Below, one piece after another: positions 58,188 to 64,000 of a stretch of 64,000 nt of DNA. Numbering within the stretch: position 1 is the stretch's first letter; each line of letters begins with the position of its first letter. Made by a program: the position numbers and the translations under genes. The notes under the pieces are model-generated. The model worked only from the letters and a program-made list of their open reading frames with translations. It ran no database searches and was not told where the DNA came from. Origin of the DNA: Nemophila menziesii (lineage: Eukaryota > Streptophyta > Magnoliopsida > Boraginales > Hydrophyllaceae). The DNA is taken from NCBI GenBank assembly GCA_029959085.1, contig JARWIR010000051.1, positions 372,001 through 436,000 of the forward strand, given 5' to 3'.

Positions 58188-60032
58188 ATGGAAAATTATT
58201 ACGCACCAAATATGCATGGGGCCCGAAGTCAAAATTTTTATCAAGAAGGTTCGAGCTATCAACTGCAAGCTCCACCACAACCCATGCATAATCCACAAGA
58301 AGAAGCTATAACCAAGCTCGAAGGACTGATGGGTAATTTAGTGAATCTGGTTCAAAATGTTGTGCAGCTCCACAATGAGCAAACTGCAAAAGTGGAGGCC
58401 TTGGAGACACAAGTCACGCAAGTGACCAATTCTTCTCTAAAATATCAGCAAGAGACTCCACCGTTAATCCGAAGCATCATAGAAGAACAGGTTCGACAAG
58501 CATTTCCATCTCACCGAGTTTTTGAAAGTATAAGTTATCTGGAGAGTATGGAAAAGCAACATGCGGCAAAGATAGATGCTAATACAACCTTAATACGTTT
58601 GATGCACCAAAAATATCAAGCAATGAAGCAAAGATTAACGGACCTCACTACGATCAATCAACAGTTACAACAAGAATTACATAAGAAACTGGGTTATAGC
58701 AATGTTGGGTTCGAAATTTCAACCGTAGAAGAACCAACCAAGCTTAGCTTAGAAGAAGTAATTGTTAAAGATCAAATTACAAAGGAGGTTGAACCAGAAT
58801 TCAAGTATGTGGAAGAAGAAAAAGAGACCAATAAAGAAGAGACAACCGCACAAGAGGTGCAAACAGAAGAAAGTAAGGTGGAACCACCACCTGCGCATCC
58901 GTTACTATCACCACCTCATCTACAAAGAATTACTTATCCTAGTGGTGATACTAAAACTAAAACGTCAAGCCCAGAAGAAATCATTGTTCCTATACTCGAC
59001 GTCCCATATATGCAAACTGGCCTAGGTAAAGAAATTGATGATGATGCCACTGAAATCGATAGCGATGTTTGGTTCGATGTTGTTGAAGAGTTCAGCCTTC
59101 AAGAAGAGGAGGAAGTGGAATCACCACAAGTTCCACTTAATGAGCTAGAAGAACAAAGCACGATATGCATAGAGGACGTAATCGCATATAAAGAGCCTAC
59201 ACCACCGATAGTCTGCAAGGAAGATCTGTCCAAGAAGAGTGAAAGTGTAGAAGTTGAGATTGAGAATAGGGACCATACTAGAGAAAGCTTGACGAACATT
59301 CCAAAGAAATTACCACAAAAGATGCAAGATCTTGGAGCTTTATATCTCCACATTAATATAGGTGGTAATTTCAAAGCTAAAGCGATGTGTGACTTGGGCT
59401 CAGGAAGGAATATCATGCCCAAGAGTCTGTTCGAGAAGTTAGGCATGGGAGATGCCAAAAGAAAAGATATTGATTTGCTGCTCCTAGATAATTCAACGAT
59501 AAATCCATGGGGAGTCATTGAAGACGTGTTTGTCCAAGTAGGTACTTTAACTATACCTACAGATTTTGTTATCCTTGATAGCATTGCAGGTCAACATGTT
59601 CCATTGATACTTGGACGCCCATTCTTGGCGACAAGTCACAGTATAATTGATATGCATAGGGGAACCGTGACTTTCCAAGTGGGAAAAGAATCTAAAATAT
59701 TCCACTTGGTGGATGAAAAGCATGAGGAATCACGTATAGAAGCCCCGACACTCCGAGTTGTGACAAAAGAAATTAAAAAGAAAGTCCACAGTCAACCCGT
59801 GAAAAAGAGAATCAAAAGTGAGTTTGGGGTTGGTGACATGGTTGCATGGAAAGCCCCCAAACAAGAGAATAGACCACGGGGATTCAAGGATTCGTGGATG
59901 GGTCCGTTTGTGGTTACGAGAGTTATTTCGTCAAAACGGATTGAGATACAAGCTAAGAAGGGTCACAAACTTCGGATAGTAGATGAGCACGACCTAACCC
60001 GTTATTGGGGAGGTTATGTACGCAAGCCTTAA
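58188..60032 (+). CDS. Retroelement fusion protein: short Gag, retropepsin and integrase-tail-like domain
   Basis: An intact 614-residue frame. Residues 1-170 are Gln-rich with a coiled coil (about 37-80 and 115-167) but lack the usual Gag capsid and zinc knuckle. Residues 195-350 are acidic and disordered. Residues 380-500 form an aspartic-protease-like domain with CDLGSGRNIMPKSLFEKLG (401-419) and PLILGRPFLATSHSIID (472-488), as in Athila proteases where DLGA/S replaces D(T/S)G. The C-terminus (546-614) reads FGVGDMVAWK and WMGPFVVTRV, resembling the domain that follows the integrase core in Ty3-type elements. No RT, RNase H or integrase core is present. The element probably needs enzymes supplied by a relative. 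Confidence 0.85.
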   Translation: MENYYAPNMHGARSQNFYQEGSSYQLQAPPQPMHNPQEEAITKLEGLMGNLVNLVQNVVQLHNEQTAKVEALETQVTQVTNSSLKYQQETPPLIRSIIEEQVRQAFPSHRVFESISYLESMEKQHAAKIDANTTLIRLMHQKYQAMKQRLTDLTTINQQLQQELHKKLGYSNVGFEISTVEEPTKLSLEEVIVKDQITKEVEPEFKYVEEEKETNKEETTAQEVQTEESKVEPPPAHPLLSPPHLQRITYPSGDTKTKTSSPEEIIVPILDVPYMQTGLGKEIDDDATEIDSDVWFDVVEEFSLQEEEEVESPQVPLNELEEQSTICIEDVIAYKEPTPPIVCKEDLSKKSESVEVEIENRDHTRESLTNIPKKLPQKMQDLGALYLHINIGGNFKAKAMCDLGSGRNIMPKSLFEKLGMGDAKRKDIDLLLLDNSTINPWGVIEDVFVQVGTLTIPTDFVILDSIAGQHVPLILGRPFLATSHSIIDMHRGTVTFQVGKESKIFHLVDEKHEESRIEAPTLRVVTKEIKKKVHSQPVKKRIKSEFGVGDMVAWKAPKQENRPRGFKDSWMGPFVVTRVISSKRIEIQAKKGHKLRIVDEHDLTRYWGGYVRKP

Positions 60033-60339
60033 TCGAGGTAACACGTCTAACTTTGAAAGACGTTAAACAAAAGTGCTGTACGGGAGACAACCCGTAGTTT
60101 TTTTAATATTCATGTCTTTTACGTTTTTAATTTATGTTGTTCTTAGTTGATATTGCATATTTGAGAAAGGTATTAGTGTTTTTGATGATTAGGTATTGGA
60201 GAAATCGAGTTAGGGAAGCGAGCAAAATTTTTTCGAACGGAGAAACTTCGGAAAGTCATATCTTTGCGCTCGGATATCGGAATCAGGTGATCTTTGAGCC
60301 TAAACTGCATAACTTTTCGAGATCTAGCTGATGGGGAGG
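60033..60339 (+). other. Element internal sequence after the fusion ORF
   Basis: It includes GGGAGACAACCCGTAG (60080-60095) just after the stop and a weak short frame at 60134-60331. This is probably untranslated or remnant polyprotein sequence. Confidence 0.4.
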
Positions 60340-60710
60340 TTTTTGCCAGGTGCGGTACACCGGAACTTAGCCGCGGTGCACCGCACGGTAAAAACCCGTA
60401 CCACGGGGTAGAGCTACGGGTTTTATCCAGAAACGAAAAAAAATATAGCTGATGGGTCCGGTATACCGGACCCTATACCGCGCCATGCACCGCACAAACA
60501 CGTACCACGGGGTCCTACCACGGGTTTTTTGACGTAGGAGGCGCGGAGCACCCCCGCGGTGCACCGGACCATGGTCCGCAGCTCAAAAACCCGTACCACG
60601 GGGTCCTACCACGGGTTTTATCCAGAAGCTAAAAAATTTTGATCATCAGATGTTCCGGTATACCGGAGGATATGCCCGGTATACCGCGCCACGCCGCCAG
60701 AGAGAGAAAG
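60340..60710. repeat. GC-rich palindrome and repeat block inside the element
   Basis: A strongly GC-rich stretch in an AT-rich element. It has repeated CCGTACCACGGGGTCCTACC and CTACGGGTTTTATCCAGAA words, CCGCGGTGCACCG motifs in both orientations, CGGTATACCG inverted repeats, and the perfect 20-bp palindrome GGGTCCGGTATACCGGACCC at 60454-60473. Related modules recur three times (about 60375-60440, 60505-60530, 60590-60630). Confidence 0.85.
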
Positions 60711-60714
60711 TTAC

Positions 60715-61260
60715 GGGTTGAGCTTATAAAAGAGATATAGAGCTATTAATTCCGAATTTCATAAACCTCAAGCCTCTTTCTCCTCTCCAGAACTCTCCCA
60801 ACTCCATTAAAGCTCCAACAAACCTTCACCTAACATCAAAACATCACCAAATCACCATGAATTCTCATCCAAATCCTTCCCTACATCATTACAAAGAAGA
60901 TTCAAGCACCCAAATCATATCAAGATACCTAGAAACCAAGAATCAAAGCCATGAATCTCAACATCTTTTTCTAAAAATCCTTAAACCCACACCATTAAAG
61001 CTTGATTCCATCATACCCACATGGAGAATTGTCATCCTAACACCTTTCCTAACCAAAATAAAGCTTGTTCCACCTATGATCATAAGTTACAAATTTCAAG
61101 AGTGTTTAAAGCTTTGAGTTGGGGGTCAAAAGAGATGATGAAGAGAATAGAGATATTATCAAGTGTATGGGATATAAAGAATCAAAGCAAGATATTGGGT
61201 AAGTTCTATATGAAATCAAATGAGATGGATACTAGTTTGGGAATAATTACAAGATAATTG
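60715..61260 (+). other. Possible internal promoter and short broken ORFs
   Basis: TTATAAAAGAG (60726-60736) resembles a TATA box. It is followed by a C/T-rich leader-like stretch and an ATG at 60857 opening an 86-codon frame (MNSHPNPSLHHYKEDSSTQI). A 78-codon frame overlaps from 61021. Athila-type elements can carry an extra 3' ORF here. These frames show no envelope-like or other motif and may be a remnant of it. Confidence 0.35.
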
Positions 61261-63205
61261 GAGTCACGCAATTAGAGAGGAACCGGTTTTTGGTGGATTC
61301 AAATCCTAAAAAGCAAGCAATTGTAATTAGGGAGCAGAAGATGCCAATACCTCTTCTAATCAAAGATTCCTATATCAAAGATGAATAAAAGCTTCTGGGA
61401 CGCTAGTAGCTGTGTTCAAAACATATTCCTGGATGAACAACTGTCACATGAGAGATAATTCAAAGAGCAAAGTTGGAAGAAGATAAACAAGAGATTTCTA
61501 GAGTGTGATTGATTGGTATGGAGCATAAGAAGATGTAAGGGAAAGCGAAATTGGTGATACTAGAAATTTACGTACATGAAAGCACTGCACCCTATTCCGG
61601 GTATTGATCAGGCGAGGTAAATAGCCTCGAAGAGTATGTTTTCTTTCTTCCTTACCATTTCTTTATGTGCAATATCTGTGAAATTTTAATTTTCTTTTAT
61701 TTTTTGAGTCTTTTCGAGTCGTGGGGACACGGCTCATTTTTGAGTTGGGGGTGTGGGGATTCGTTGTCTCTCATCTCCATTTTTCTGTTTTTTAGGTAAA
61801 ATTAAAATTTTTGAGAAGGTTTAGATGTTTTTAGAGTGTGTTTAATAGCTTGAAAGCATAAGCTCAGTGGATTAATGATAGTAAGTAGTATGTTTATGAG
61901 CTATTTTATGTTGTATGCTTTGAAGTATTTGCAGGATAACACACATTGATAGTAAAGAAAAGATTAGTTAGCAATGCGATAGAAAGTATGTTCGATCTCA
62001 GGGAACCTTGAAAGTGTGTAGGCCGTGAGATCCAAGCTAGTGACAAAACCATTTGATGAAAGTGCTAAAGGTAAGAGAATAACGAAATTACATAGTGTAG
62101 AAAGTGATTAAGGCGGTTCTTTCATATTTGAAGCCTTTGAAGCCTTTTTATACCTTCTCACCTTGTGATTTTTGATTTTATATGCTATATCCTTCTCAGC
62201 CCCTTCTAGCCTTTCTAAATCCTTTTTATTTAAACACATTATAAGCCATATCCCTTTAGATTATAGGACTTTTCCATATGACCCGCACTCGAATCGCGAT
62301 GCATAGACAGTTGTTTTAGAGCTTGAGTTTGGGGTGGTGGGTCCACCATTATGGGAATTGTTATTGGGATGGGATTTTGAGCTTATTAATTGTGCTCTGT
62401 TATTTATATTGATGATGATTCACAAGATTATATTGTAACCCTTTGCCGGGGTAATAGTGAATGAAAAAGAAGCTACGAGCTAAATTTGCCAACAAGGGCA
62501 TAAAAATATATATATATGAGAAAATTAGCGTGATATCTCAACATTAAAAGAGAGTCATAGCTATAGAAAAGAAATTGATTTGAAAAGAAAAGAAAATATA
62601 TATATTCGGACCGGCAAAGTGGAATTTTTATGTGAACATCTTATGCTTGAATTGGGTTATTGGGGATGCTAAAATTGTGCATCAAGGAAATCATTGGGTT
62701 GAGTGAGAAACGTTTTATGAGAGTAACTCAAGCTCTAGGGCGATTCGTTGATGGCTAGTGAGGAGAGAGCCAAAAGCTCACTCTAAATTATCCAAATATA
62801 CTTATCATACCGTCCCTAAGCCTACATTACAACCTTAAAGACCTTTTGATTCTTTGTTATGTAATTGAGAAGTGATTGAGCCAATAGAGAGTAGTTAAAT
62901 GGATCTTTGGACACTAGTAAAAGTTCGATGAACAATCTATAGCTTCCTTGGTAAACTGAGTAAAGTTCCTCTCCTTCTTACATTGCAAAACTAATCTGCT
63001 CTTGAATTCAAGCCGTGTTGACTGTGGATATGAGAAGTATACAGGTATGTAGTTTTTAAATATTATTACATGAAATTTTCTGAGCAGTTGCTTCGAGTCT
63101 ATTCTCCATATTCTTCTATCTTCTGTCTTCTGTGCTTAATTGACCTAGGTGTGTATTTAGAGACTTCCCTTTGTTTTTATCTTTATTGTATCGGGACGAT
63201 ACAAC
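61261..63205 (+). other. Non-coding 3' internal region of the element
   Basis: No sustained ORF. It contains a hairpin at 61717-61736, PPT-like G-runs, and blocks shared with the relic at 47880-48985. It probably carries cis-acting sequence for packaging and reverse transcription; that is inference. Confidence 0.5.
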
Positions 63206-63221
63206 TTTGAGTTGGGGGTCT
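63206..63221 (+). promoter_or_regulatory. Polypurine-tract-like primer site
   Basis: TTTGAGTTGGGGGTC directly precedes the 3' LTR start TGATG at 63222, the position of the plus-strand primer in LTR elements. Purine content is imperfect, but the G-run is typical of Athila-type elements. Confidence 0.65.
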
Positions 63222-64000
63222 TGATGTCTCCTCATTTGTGATAGATTTATATTAGGATGAGACATCATTTTTAGTGATTTAGAAGTCATTATAGTCGATT
63301 TTCTTGAGAAATATTACACTTTCCTATTTTGAGTCTTGATTTAGTAAAATAATATTTTTAGAGCATATTGGGTTTAATTATTTATTTAGTGTGAAGCTTT
63401 AAAGATAATTATGGAGATTAATTAGATTCCAAGTCAAAGACTACAAGATATGGAAAGAGATAGACATGGTAATTGGAGATAAGGAAAGAAAAGCTAAAAA
63501 CATGGAAAAGGAAAAGCTGCCTTAATCCTGAATTTCTGCACCTACGACCACAAATCAGCTTATATCTCAAGAACGGTGTGGAATTTGGAGAAACGGTCAA
63601 GAGCAAAGTTGAAGAGCTTTCCGAGACGATCAATTTGGTGTACTCATACGCGTCAAACGGATGAATATTGAAGCTGTTAGAGCCAAAAGAAGATCGGACC
63701 TGATTTCATGTTTTTAGGGTTACGAATTTGAGTTGGGCTTGGAGTCCACTACTTACTTCTCCTTCAAGAAAACGAATTAGGGCTTCCAAGATACCTATAA
63801 ATACACCCTCTTATCATTGTAAACATGTCCTTGCTCAATTGCAAAGTATAGCATTAGTCTTTACTTATATTTTCTTAGTTTTAAACAATAGCTTAGTCCT
63901 TTAGTTAAATATTCATCCTTAGAATCAAGCTATTCATCCAAGAAGCAAGTTGACCTATAGAAGAAGACAAGAAGAAGAAGATTGGAGCCTGACAACCCCT
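63222..64000 (+). repeat. 3' LTR of the Athila/Tat-type element (partial, cut by window end)
   Basis: The first 779 bp of the LTR, reading identical to 56644-57422 including the TATA box (63795-63805). About 636 bp more should lie beyond the window. Confidence 0.95.

Noticed and set aside
59099..59584. 161-residue minus-strand ORF
   Set aside because: It is a shadow of the fusion ORF in the opposite frame, with no independent motif.
58188..60032. Host gene for a 614-residue protein
   Set aside because: It lies between LTRs after a primer binding site and carries a retroelement protease motif.

Overview
The window looks like nuclear DNA of a eudicot plant: AT-rich, dense in nested transposable elements, with short GT-AG introns and plant-type families throughout. 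The family or species cannot be fixed from the sequence. Only three host genes can be supported. (1) A three-exon class II trehalose-6-phosphate synthase-like gene, closest in wording to the TPS11 branch (8843-11565, +). (2) A five-exon gene for a 135-residue chloroplast-type single-helix light-harvesting-like protein (12100-12869, -), convergent with the first and found only by joining exons. (3) A mitochondrial ribosomal protein mL43 (L51/S25/CI-B8 family) gene (55231-55746, -), complete at 119 residues.

The rest is mostly layered transposon debris. 1.1-6.9 kb: a minus-strand LINE split by a solo LTR. 7.2-7.7 kb: two SINEs with target duplications. 13.2-15.3 kb: LINE ORF1 pieces around an LTR fragment. 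15.3-19.1 kb: a Ty1/copia pol and 3' LTR, interrupted by a solo LTR with a perfect 5-bp duplication. 21.2-22.4 kb: a second copia relic. 23-26.6 kb: an LTR fragment, a minisatellite, a MITE-like cluster and a SINE. 26.8-30.4 kb: a LINE derivative with ORF1 but no recognisable ORF2, between 19-bp direct repeats. 30.5-37.06 kb: a CACTA transposon with subterminal repeats, a transposase relic and a nested solo LTR. 37.5-43.3 kb: three LINE tails and a possible hAT end. 44.6-47.4 kb: several tandem arrays. 47.9-53.4 kb: a retroelement tail fused to a 3'-truncated LINE.

From 56644 to the window end lies a young, probably non-autonomous LTR retrotransposon of Athila/Tat type. It has a 1415-bp 5' LTR, a tRNA-Asp-type primer site, and one intact 614-codon ORF that joins a short coiled-coil Gag, a retropepsin-like domain and an integrase-C-terminus-like tail. 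Reverse transcriptase, RNase H and the integrase core are absent. A 3.2-kb largely non-coding tail carries palindromes and repeated polypurine-like motifs. The visible 779 bp of the 3' LTR appear identical to the 5' LTR, so insertion looks recent. Related LTRs of the same superfamily (TGATGTCTCC... to ...CACCA) occur at five other places.

No viral genome, CRISPR array or canonical tRNA gene was found. All boundaries and homologies come from reading the sequence and recalled family motifs; no searches were run.
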